In this document: one piece after another, positions 11,150 through 22,600 of the stretch
Layout: every line of letters begins with the position of its first letter
How positions within the stretch are numbered: the stretch's first letter is position 1
Assembly (NCBI RefSeq): GCF_008831285.2
Contig: NC_045143.1
Span: 3,977,503-4,041,502, forward strand
DNA from: Nymphaea colorata
Lineage: Eukaryota; Streptophyta; Magnoliopsida; Nymphaeales; Nymphaeaceae
Length of the DNA: 64,000 nt
Direction of reading: 5' to 3'
Translations under genes and position numbers: made by a program
The notes under the pieces: model-generated
What the model saw: only the letters and a program-made list of their open reading frames with translations
What the model was told of the DNA's origin: nothing
Database searches by the model: none

Positions 11150-14100
11150 AATCATGGTGCTATAATAAACTTTCGTGGTGTTAGTGGCATACGAATACGA
11201 TAAACTTAGTCAGTGCTGCTGGATTAATGGTCAGTGTATCTGTACTGAATTTAGATAGCATTTTAATCTCCTTATTCAGGCTAGCAGTTATCTCAATCTT
11301 AGTGATTGTTGTTTTGTTTTGCATGAACAAGGTTTAAACCTCATCATTTTCTTTTGGTTTAGCAGACAATATGTTGGTTTCTTTGTCATTTTAAACTTTG
11401 GAGCATGAATAGTCGTTTTCCTCTTTCATGTGGTTTAGAGTGTGTAATGGTTACACAATATTGCACTTGCTAATTCCAAGTGAACAGGAGAGAATTTAAA
11501 AATCTCTCCAGCTGGCAGTAATGGTTACACAAGATTTCACTTGCACTCTGACCAATGTTGTTTGTTGATTTTCTGTATGCCTCGCAATCCACAAAAACCA
11601 TTAATCAAGCAAGCGAAATGAATTTGTCTAGCCCTATGTGCATATTTGTTTTAAGGGAGTAAAGTCTGTAGCAAATCTATTGAATATGGTTTGGACTTTT
11701 GACAGATGTTTGATTCACAACCCTTCATTCTGTGACATGCAAATTTTTAGCCTTCCATTTCCTAACAGAGTCGGTTGAATGAATTATTTTTAGAAGATAG
11801 AACATGGTATACCCTGTAGTTGGACGAGTTATTGTCAGGCTAGCTAGTGCATGGTGTAGGAGTTGGCATGGAAGCTATCTAGAGGATGGTACCTCTATGA
11901 ACTGTAATAAAGATGATAGAGATCTGCTGAACTAAACATTTATAAAACTGAACATAAAATGGTAACCAATTACCATGACTGTCATTGCCTCCACAAAAGA
12001 GAATGAAGCTATCCTGTCTGTCATTGACAAAGTTGTTTGTTGAGTTTACAGTTGAAATGTATGACAGATGAGGTGATGGCATTTGTAGTTAGCAGAGTGG
12101 AAAGGTTTATCTTGTAACTCAAAAGTGCTAGGCGAAGTCATATACCTGATTAGCTTCTTTCGATGCTTGGGCACGTGTTCCTAATGTCTTCTATCAATAT
12201 AAACTATATCGATCAGTTGGTAGTTAATGTTTTCAACTACAATGAATCACTGGTGGATACAAAAGGACTTTTTTTCTTGATAGACCTCTCATCATTAATT
12301 GTTTAATTCATGGGACCTAAGCAGCAGGATGTGTTTTTTTGCAAATGGGCCTCTTAGAACACTTTCAACGACTTCATGTTGTAATTTTTTCCAAATATTT
12401 GAATTACTACTTTTGGTGCTAGACATGAAAAGTATACTGCTCTTCATGCCTAAGAGAAATGGTTTAGATTTTTTTTCCCTCTCCCAATTTAGCTTGCAGG
12501 TGGCCTCATAAAATGTCAATTCTGTTTTGTTTTTTTTTTTAAAAAAAAATGTATTTTAGGCATATTTCTGTTGCCGTTCAATTTAAACTTCTGTTGCTTT
12601 AGTATTCCAGTGCAAGAATGGAGGCTCAATACGGAAAAATTTAAGTAGTTGAATGTCATTACTTTTAACTTCCAAAGGTAAAAAAGAAAATTAGTTAGGA
12701 GAAAAAATGTCTGTTAATTTGTAAAACCCAGTTCAGGGAGTAACCGATTCACTGTTTGCCCCACCCAGATGTAGTAGCCGACTATTGTACCACTTGTTAA
12801 GGATATCACAAGCTGGAGGTCTTTATCCAACCTGAAATGGACTAACAGGCCTTGGTGAAAGATTTGCCTTGAAATTGTCTTTTAAAGTGTCTACTTTCTA
12901 TAAAATTCCATGTAGCAAATATCCTTGACTTCATCCGACCTGTATGCTCTTCATGTATTATATCGAAGGAGTTTGCATCAGACCATTGTCAACTGATTGA
13001 TTGGAAATTTTCTATTCTAAAGTATTTAATTACCTTTTTTCTGTGGAAAAAGGTATTTGTGTTATGCTGGTAGCAGGCACTCCCGCAAAGCTACTTCTGA
13101 GCGCTGCCAGCAATCTGGAGACATATATGGAGCCGGACTTTTGAAATGGAATATTGAAATACAAAATTTGATAGATGTGCATTTAGAAGAAATATCGGAT
13201 GGTTTAAACATTTACTGACTTGGCTTACTTTTTCTGAAGAAAGATAACAAGTATCAGCATCACCATAGTCTGTTCTGTTGTTCAATCTTTTGAATCTTGT
13301 CATTCAATAAATTTCACAATTTCTTTTGTTTAAGAGCCCTATCCATTTCATGGTCAAGTATCGCAGAGATATTCTGGCCGCTGTTCTACTCTGCATTAGG
13401 TCATGTTTCTATGCTACATTAACTGGTACCTTATTCTATCCTGTCAAGGAGCTTTTTTATGGTGTTACGTTCTTCTTGATTTAATACCATTACGACCAAA
13501 CTCCAACTTGTAAGAAATTCTTGTCATTACTGGCACAAAAGGTCATTTGCTTCTTGCATTCAGCATGGCTCGCCATTGTCTTTGTATTAGTTTGCTTTGG
13601 TTAAGTAATTTTCTCTGTTAAATGAGATATTACTTCGAATTGCTTTTCTTCGTGTCTGTGTATTACATGCTTCTGGGTGACCAAGGCAGAGCGACCTGCA
13701 GTTTGTTTCAAGCATCATCCTCTTACAGATTCATGTGTCACTGTGATATGTGATTATGTGTGAGGACACATGCATATCTGAAGCTTACAAATATTTGGAA
13801 ACACAAAGGAAGAACTTCCAAATGCTAAGAATTCAAGAAGAGTATAATCCTTACAATTGAGGTTTGTCATCCAACGACATAAGCGTCGTGATGTATTGCT
13901 TGATTAAATCGTACCATAGGGAAAAGGTGGTACTAGTTTCAGCGGTGTAACCGTGCTATGTCCGTGCAATTTGTACAACTCCATATCCTATAGAATACTG
14001 CGATACTATGCTACCCTTTAAAATAAAACATTCACGTTTGATGACCGTTGAGTTGTCCGAGGAGCAAGCGATACACAATGAACGTACCTCTACACATCGA

Positions 14101-14500
14101 TCTTTTTTGCGATTAGATTGTCATTTGAATGTGAATTTGTATTTTCTTTTTGTAGAAACAAAATGTTTTCGTGTAATGTCTTGTTTGAGGCAAAACAAAT
14201 GAAGGTTGCATGCATATTTTACGACATTGCTATTATAATGTCCTCGGCTCCACACGTATCTCTGGCTCGAGTTATGAGGGCAAGCAGTTGTGCATCAACT
14301 TCTTTTGAGTGGAAATCTTCAGGGTGCAATTGTTATACTGCAATAAATGTCAGCCAATTGTATTAATCTGTGGACACACACGACCACAGTTGTAAAATCT
14401 ATTGACTCGAGGATCGACTGAGTGGGTGGACGCATGCCCCGTTAGAGCCGATAGTTGGCTTGGCAATGAACATTTCACCTCTTACGCATAGTAATGTATG
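11150..14500. other. spacer between the PP2C inverted arms, no supported gene
   Basis: The convergent PP2C genes face each other across this AT-rich spacer. No protein family is recognised in any frame, and open frames are short and lack exon structure. A weak short homopolymer (T then A) occurs near 12530-12548. Confidence 0.6.
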
Positions 14501-14514
14501 CTTTCACATTACAT

Positions 14515-14554
<40 letters not shown>

Positions 14555-14624
14555 AAGTTCACATGATGCTGCCGCAATTAACAGATCACTACATGCTTCT
14601 AAGGGGAGCTGCTTGTACCTGGCG

Positions 14625-14779
14625 ATGTACGTGCTTGATGAAAACAAATATTTACAACACTTCTTTAAGGACGCAAACGATGAATAATACACTGCACTGC
14701 ACATGTATGTGAAATTCATATGAATAGGTGGTTGAACGCAATAGCCCGAGCATTCAGCATGTTTCTTGCTAGCAGCTAA
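14625..14779 (-). repeat. right half of older inverted repeat in the spacer
   Basis: Reverse-complement partner of 10867-11022, visibly more diverged than the flanking 2.5 kb arms. Just beside it is a (TC)n microsatellite at 14519-14551. Confidence 0.75.
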
Positions 14780-15217
14780 CAAGGGTATCACATAAGTTCT
14801 GCTTGGATGGCACCCTTTAAAGAACGTCGTTTTGTGAAAAACAGGTTTTCTATTCAGTTTTTGGAACCCGGTATGCGTGTTTGTGTAGCAAAATCAAAAG
14901 ATGTCTTGAATTATAGAAGTCATGTTGGGTTATTCATGCCCTTTTGAAAATGTCGTTTTCTTAAACCAGGGTTTTTACAAAACCCAATTTCGAGTGTTGC
15001 CCAAACAAGCTCTAAATGCCTTTTTGGAGGATGTTTGGACTCCAAAATGGTGCTTAAGGATAATCTCACCCAAACAAGCCATGAGATATTATTCTTCATG
15101 CAGGAATTAATGCTTCCCTAAAAACCAACTTCATCTCTCTGTCTCTTTCTCTCTACTTTCAAGATTAAAGCATAAAGGATTATGTACAGATAAACAGATT
15201 ATGTTGCATTTGGGATG

Positions 15218-15867
15218 GGCTTACCTTTTGGATGGTTACCACTTTGAACATAGTCATTATATTACAGAGTATCACATTCGTACAACCATCATGCCCAAAT
15301 GAAAAAACTGGATGGGCTTAAAAATGTACGTATCAATTGTAAGGACTGAACCTGGGTTATATGATCATTTTTCTCTGACAATTGAACTCAAGGAGTGACC
15401 TATGTCAGCATGTTTCAAGTCTTTATTCTGAATTTCCTTCTTTCCTTTAGGTCAATGACAATAACAGTGACATTATCTTTTGTTCCCCGCTGAAGGGCAA
15501 GCTTAGAGAGATGCTCCGCTGCTGATTGTGCTGTAAGATCTATACCTTGACTCCTCTCAATAGAAGATGTCAAACCATTCTTTTTATACCAATGCAAAAT
15601 ACGTCGGCGAGCAATGTCACAAGCTTCTTCATTAGGAATGACGTCCCATAAGCCATCACTAGCCAATACAAGGCATTCATCTTCCTTCATGCGAGAAACA
15701 AATGTCACTTCAGGTTCAGGAATAATCCATGGTTTCAGATACCGATCACCTGATGCGGATGTGTACATGAGATTCATAAGCATAAATAGACAAAGATCTT
15801 CCAAGGTAAACATATTTATGCACTTGTTAACATTTGTGTCTACCCGCGCGTTTGTGCATGTGTTTGT

Positions 15868-15911
<44 letters not shown>

Positions 15912-17737
15912 GAAAATTGAAAAAAAAACGTGTAGGTTCTGGACAGTTGCAAAGCCAGTGGAACATCTATCTGTTATTTCCATTGCAAATGCAAAAGATA
16001 TTTGTCTGCTATTACCTTTAAAGTTTAAACACAGGAGGCTTCAGAACTCATATAAATTTGTGAACAAAATACGGAGTCCATTTCCAAGCATGCATATTTT
16101 AAAACACAATGGGCATCAAGCTACAGAGTTCTGCAAATGGTCCAAAAAGGCGGACAGAATAACCAGAGGTCTGTAGCGGCTAACGATGCCCACAAAGTGT
16201 TGTGGTGACAAATATAATGCTGTGCTTAAGCCCCAGTTGCAAGAACTAGAGGGACATGAAAAGACCAGCTCAAAGGGTTTTATTTACCAATTGATCTTGA
16301 CATGGCAAGGACACCAAATACACGATATCCATTCCACTGAATGACTTTCCCTCCAGCTGCTTCGATTCTGGAGTACTCATCCTCTCTGTTCGGCTGAAAC
16401 AGTCAAAGGAGGTCAGACATTGAAAGTAATAACTTTAGAAGAAGCATATGATATTAAAATCTGCCCTTACTTTATGATCGACAGAAAGTGGAATGGCTTC
16501 TTTACCACGGCAAAGTACAGCCCTCGAATCTCCACAGTTGGCCACAATTATCTGGTTGAAAGACAGAATAGCAACGACTGCAGTAGATCCTACAGTCTCG
16601 GGCGCAATAGGCTCTTTGCCACTATCAGGAGGAAGTGGTTCTTCATTGACCGTTGTTCCCGCCACTTCTGCATCAACCTTAAGAAAGCAACTAGTAAGTA
16701 TTTTCTCCCAGCATTTCTTCCAGCTGTTTTCATCAGGACCAACGTCATCAAAGCTCCGTAGCTCTTCGACCAATGCCTCATGGATCCGATCACGACAGTA
16801 ATTGGCAACCTGAAAATTGATATATAAAGAATTCAGAAAAAGAAATTTCCATCAGCTGATCCCATTCATAACTGCAGGATGTCAGTTATAAAGTAACCAA
16901 TGTGCACCTGGCAACCGCCATGGCCATCGTATACTCCAAAGAAATGCAATGCAGAGGATTCTGGATTCTGTGGTTGGGCACCGGTCAAGTGAGAATCACA
17001 TAGAAACGTGGCTGGAAGCTTTGTAAATCTTGGGACAGCAGCAAGAGCATCTTCCATTTCTGGTCGCCTTCCACAGATAGAAACACATCCCCAGGGAGGT
17101 TGGCAGTCCATGTCAGGACTAAATCTACGCTTGCCTCCAAGAACTGAACCAGTTAGATCAGAAGAAGCACGGTGAATAGGAACAGCAGGGATGTCGGTCA
17201 GCGTGGTTCGATCAGTCAAAGCATCTTCAGCGTTTGAAATGTTCGGACGACTGTCCAAAGGAGACCTTGCAATGTCGTGATTGTCAAATACTTCCGACAA
17301 AGCTCCGGCATCCTTGGGAATGGCCTCAAGATCGTTCAACCTAGGACTAGTATCATCAGCAGACTCTTCACCACCCCCACCACAAACGCTTCCACTATCA
17401 CTCAGGACCGAGAGAGAGCAAGAGTCTTCTGCTACCTGGTCACTTTGAGCAGCCAGGGAATCGTCCTCCTCGGCCACGTTACTAAAAGGCACGGAACTAA
17501 CACTCAACTGTTTCACTTCATCAGGAGACTCCGGTCTCGTAGTCGTACCATCATCCTCGCCTTCCGAGGCACCAATGCCAGAACAGGCTTCTGCAAATTT
17601 GGTCTCCAACGATTTGGCTGAGCACCCAACAACCTCCTCGCGGTCTAGATCTGATCTAAAACCGCATGATGCAATTTCATCAGAAGAAGCCATGGGCTGC
17701 AGAGCCGCGGTCGTGGACTCAGAAACGAAGCCAGTTG
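15218..17737 (-). repeat. right arm of recent PP2C inverted duplication
   Basis: This 2520 bp reverse-complement copy of 7971-10483 includes the rest of exon 1, exons 2-4, all three introns and part of the 3' flank. At 17737/17738 it joins an older PP2C exon 4 fragment with at most one shared base at the junction. At 15217/15218 it joins sequence unlike the left arm's continuation. Confidence 0.95.
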
Positions 17738-17864
17738 AAGATGTCAAACCATTCTTTTTATACCAATGCAAAATACGTCTGCGAGCAATGTCACAAGCTT
17801 CTTCATTAGGATTGACGTCCCATAAGCCATCACTAGCCAATACTAGGCATTCATCTTCCTTCAT
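15415..17864 (-). CDS. chimeric PP2C: inverted copy fused to relic exon 4 fragment
   Basis: Proposed exons, read on the - strand: 17864-16908, 16809-16471, 16393-16288 and 15749-15415, giving 578 residues with no stop. Exons 2-4 and most of exon 1 duplicate the intact + strand gene with three amino-acid changes (Leu to Pro, Val to Ala, Ala to Thr). Splice sites and all PP2C metal-binding motifs are kept, as is the lock tryptophan in QWNG. The normal first 41 or so residues are missing. They are replaced in frame by about 43 residues of catalytic-region sequence, [10 protein letters not shown] to KKNGLTSS, from a relic exon 4. Upstream DNA is relic and LINE sequence, not the original promoter. 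A shorter start at MASSDE (17693) is possible. Whether it is expressed is unknown. Confidence 0.6.
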
Positions 17865-18481
17865 GCGAGAAACAAATGTCACTTCAGGTTCAGGAATAAT
17901 CCATGGTTCCAGATATCGATCGATGATCTGCAGCAGAGTACATGAGATTCATAAGTGTAAAGTTCTTCCAAGGTAAAAATGTTAGATCTCATACTTGTTA
18001 ACATCTTATTTGTCTGCTGTGTGTGTGCAGGATCTGAATAGATAAGAAATTGCAAAGCCAACGAGTATCTTTCATTGATTTCCTTGCAGAGGTAAAAATA
18101 TTTGTCTGCTATTTCCTTTTATGACTAGAGGATTCATAACTCATACAACTTACAAGATTGTGAACAAGATATAGCCTTTCAGAACGTCAACTTCAGACGT
18201 CTGTTTTAAAACATAATGGGGATCGAGTTACAGAGTTCTGCTAACGATGTCATAAAGCGTTGCAGTGATAAATATCATGCTGTTCTTAATTAAGCTTCAG
18301 TCGCAAGAACTTGAGAGACGTGAAAAGAACAACTGTTATTACCAATTGATCTTAACATGGCAAGGATGTCCAATACAGGATATCCATTCCATTCTACAGC
18401 TTTACCTCCAGCTGCTTCAATTCTGGAGTATTCATCCTCTTCGTTTGGTTTATGATCGAAACAAAGATTTTCATGGTCCAA
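17738..18481 (-). pseudogene. older, diverged PP2C relic (end of exon 2, exon 3, intron 3, part of exon 4)
   Basis: On the - strand, about 18455-18344 encodes a diverged exon 3 ([18 protein letters not shown] onward). Its lock-tryptophan region reads EWNGY instead of QWNGY, and FGVLAMS has become LDILAML. Exon 2-like DHK joins exon 3 directly, so intron 2 is absent. Intron 3-like sequence of about 400 bp follows, then exon 4 from about 17925 to the junction at 17737. Exon 4 reads [10 protein letters not shown] and NPNEEA. Extra bases at its acceptor disturb the frame from exon 3. It is a truncated relic whose exon 4 end overlaps the chimeric frame. Confidence 0.8.
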
Positions 18482-18710
18482 TAAAGGGCTTTACTATGTA
18501 TTCGGCTTTTGGATCAAACCCTCCTTGCCTTTGAGGTTTTGGATGTCATTCTTGATATCACATCTCATACTCCTATCCAGTTGCATGTGTGGTGGCTATA
18601 CGATACGGAATTTGACGAGGCTTTTTTCATCATGGCATCATGATAAATTATAAGCAAGCTGCCCTTGTTTCAGTTTCTTTGCATCACATCTTGGGTGCCA
18701 TTTGGTAAAA

Positions 18711-19273
18711 TGGGATGAAGTTATCAAGCAGATTAATACTCATGGTGGCCTTGGCATTACATCCATTTGCTTGAAGAATGTTGCCTTATTGGTAAAATGG
18801 TATCCTTAATCCACATCACCCTCGGCTCAACTAATGAGAGAAACGTATGATTTGCAAAAAACCAGGCCACATGTGCCAACCAAAATGGCAGGATGTAAAT
18901 CAAATCTATGGATTTTATATATTAAAGAATTCAAAAGGTCAAGGATTGCAATGACAGCGAGGCAAAAATAATACCTAAATTGGAAATTAACACCTTCAGT
19001 AGAAAGTGACAAATGTATATCTTTCAATACTACCTCCAGGCATGAAATTATTTCCAAGGATTTTTTATGGGTTAAAGTCTTTCCGTTGGACGTTGTTGAC
19101 ATGACTGAACGTGCAAATACAGAAGGTCCGCACTTTGTTCAAATGAGGAAGAAAGCATAGAAAATTTGTTTTGGTATTGCCCATTTATGCAGCCGTTATA
19201 CACAAGAGTCTGCCATTCACTGAAAGCAATGGTTAGATGGCAATCTGTCGGTATAGATTTCATCAACGAGGGT
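18711..19273 (+). mobile_element. decayed LINE (non-LTR retrotransposon) fragment
   Basis: 18711-18809 reads WDEVIKQINTHGGLGI then NVALLVKW and a stop. This fits the conserved GGLGI...N.ALL.KW block at the end of plant LINE reverse transcriptases. From 19112, in another frame, comes C-x7-C then NEEESIENLFWYCPF, the zinc-binding (zf-RVT) region found downstream in the same elements. The two pieces are in order, on one strand, and broken by stops and frameshifts. No poly-A tail or target duplication was identified. Confidence 0.75.
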
Positions 19274-19674
19274 TAGGAGGCACATGAATAATGAGGTACA
19301 TAATTTGAGCACCAGAGAAATTCCTTTGTCGAACTTCAGGCATTAGGATCGACTGGAAGGGAGCTTTAGTTGACACCAGTTCTTCAAAGCAGCATGACCT
19401 ACATTCGGAGAACCAAATCAAACTGAGGGTAATGGAGCAGACATTAATAATGGAAATATCGATGATCTCGCAATTTTCAGATAGAATTCATTATAGAATA
19501 TTCAGATGATCATAGGCACCTTAACGGGTTCCACTGTAATGAAGGCCTCTTTTGCCATCCTCATCTTCATTGAACACCTCATTTTTCATCGATCATTGAT
19601 AATAATTTCTGGTTTATCTACTGCTTGCTAGCAAGGTTAGAAGCAGAGGAAATGATTCTAGTGGTGCAAGCCTG

Positions 19675-22600
19675 TCAAGGCATCAAGTGAAGAGCATCTC
19701 TTGGACGGCCTAAGAGACTTAAAACAGTAGCTGCTATATGGTGGCCTGTCAATCCTGCCATAGAAAGCTGCTCCCTGGGAGAAGCCTGCCCTATGTATTT
19801 GTCTGGTAAAACAATTGGCCGCCACTGCAAAAAGAGCAAATAAACAACCACATGTTAATCTTAGACAAAGGGAATACTTTTGCTATTATAAAGGGGAGAG
19901 AGAAAGGAAGGAAAAAACTATAAATAAAGAACCCTTCGACATCCTAAAACTGGGATCTGAAAGTTGAAAACGCTTCTCTCTCTCTCTCTCTCTCTCTAAG
20001 GTGGTGCACTGGAAATTCTAATATGCCCCCATGTGCCCTTGGGTCGAAAATAACTTGCTGAAACTTTGAAGGTACAAATGGACTCACCAAGGTTTTCAAG
20101 TCAGAAATTACCTTGAATCATGATTTTCTGAAACAAAAGCATGCATTTTTAACCAGCAAATTCTAATGCACTGGAAGATGGTGGGTATCGACACCCTCCT
20201 CATTCCTCCTTAAACCTAAACTTGTGTTTATTAGGTAAACCACATATAAGACATAAGACATCCATCATTTTCTTCAACCATCTGAACCAGTGTTGCACAT
20301 ATTGTACAATAAGTAATGTAAATTATAATACCAATAATATACACCTTTGAAACTAGTTTCAGACAGATAATTTTGTAGTTTGTACAAATCCAACCATATG
20401 AAATAATTCAAAATGTCCAAAACTACAGAACTGGAAAAAGAAATCCATCATGTAGATCATATTTTATAAGGGTTGAAACACCACTGATGTTGATTTTTTG
20501 GGTCACAAATCCGATTTACACTGTCAAAAAATTGTGTTATGTATTTATTTATTTTTGAACATTCTGGGTGCATCAGAATAGTTGGATTCGTAAAAAGAGG
20601 TCAATACAGTCAATACACTGGTTCCTAGAAGCTATGCCCAACTATACTAACAAGTCAAGAAATTACCTTAACCCTTCCGTCAAGCTGGCCATCAAGTGCA
20701 AGAAATTGAGCAACATGTGATCCAAAGCCCCCAACTGTTCCTTCCTCTACAGTAATGAGGAACTCATGATTCCTACAGAGCTGCCGAAGAAGCTCAATGT
20801 CAAGTGGCTTGCAAAATCTTGCGTCTGCAACTGTTATTTGGACCCCCAAGTTAGCAAGCAAGGATTTGGCTTGAAGGCAGTTATGCACCATTACTCCATA
20901 TCCTAACAATGCAACATCTTTTCCCTCTGCAACGACTTTACCCTTGCCAATCTGAAAAGAAACAGACGCTGGTGTTTCAGACTCTACAGGCCATAAGAAG
21001 TATAAAACTTGTTCTCAGTGAGGAATGCATTGCCAGGTTTCAGCAACTATGGCAGAGTAAAAACAGGGTTAACTAGGATTTCTTAAGAAGCCTTGCATGG
21101 GCAAGGGTCTTTTTGAGTTCTCACACAAAGAACAAAAGAGACAAACCAACACCAATGTATGGTCCATGAAAAGTTCACCTTCTGGAGAATTCAGCTCAAA
21201 TTTTAGCTTAAGTGATGAGGTGAAGAAGGATGATTAGATAAGTTAGAAACAGTTCTACAACTACAAAAAATAAACATACTTCAAGTGGTTCTACACTGCA
21301 AAATAGTGGTTTTCTCAGTTCCACAATGGCTCCTCTGGGATAACGAAAACAAACTGGCCGGTCATCAATACGTGCAGCCGTAGCAACCATGCGAATCAAC
21401 TCTATTTCATCTGATGGTGCCATAACAATCATATTAGGCAAGCATGCCATGTATGTAATGTCAAATGCACCACCTAATGCTGGTCCATCTGATCCAACCA
21501 ATCCTGCACTTGTGATAGCAAATCGAACAGGTAAACGCTGAAGGTCAACATCTTGCACTACCTGCAAAGTTCAAAGACTTTGAGATTTTATTTTCCATGC
21601 TATGCAAATATGATCCTGCAAAATGAAAGGTGCAGTGCGTGCTGCAGAAACTAGTGAAGAAACAAGTGTAATAAAGGCACGAGAACCACAAACTGCAAAA
21701 TAAATTTCAACTGCTAGATATCTGTATTTAGAACCTCAATGTGTGTTACTTGGATTATATAGAAGTCTAAAATTTTCACTAGCTCACAGTCAAGATATCC
21801 AGAACATTTTAATAAAGAAGAGATCTTAAAGGCCAAGTATTAGAAGACATTTATCTAGTTCAGACAATACATTTTTCTTTGCAAAATTGAGCTTATCTAG
21901 TTGACCATTTCATAGATGATCCAATATAGCTTCCTTTCAATTTCAAATGTTAAGCTAGAAAAGCAAAAAGTTAAAGTCATGCTAACTTGGTCAAATCCTC
22001 TCTGCAGAGATGAAGAACTTATGATGCAAAAGGGCTTCAATCCACCGCATGACAATCCAGCAGCGAATGTGACTGCATGTTGCTCAGCCATCCCCACATC
22101 AAAATATCTGTCAGGAAATCTTTTTTGAAAGGCATGAAAAGATCGCTCCAGGCCAATACCAGAGTGAACTGCTACAATATCATTGTCTATCTCTGCTTGT
22201 TCAATTAAGGCGTCAACAAAACATTCTGTATATGTCTTAGTCGCACTCCCGACGTTGAACTTTGGGTATGAGGTTGAAGTGTTGGAAGTTAATCCATCTG
22301 CTGCACAGATGTGAGCACTATCAGGCGAAAATCATATACATGTGCACAATATCTAAATATCTCAACTTGAACATGTGATAAAGGTCCTGCTTCTGAATGA
22401 AATAAATCAACAGAAGCATTCACCACTTACAAAATTTAAAAGCAAGTCAATATATCATAAGCATAAAAAAACACAATGAGAGATAAAAGGAAGAAAAAAA
22501 TTGTCCAATCTTGCCAAAACAACTCCATTACAGAGGGAATTTCAGAGGCCCCATATGATACAAGTACTACAAAACAGAGATGTGATAAGTGATAACACTG

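Noticed and set aside
19345-19375. ACTGGAAGGGAGCTTTA resembles the miR319/miR159 core
   Set aside because: Several mismatches to either family, and no opposite arm capable of forming a long hairpin nearby.
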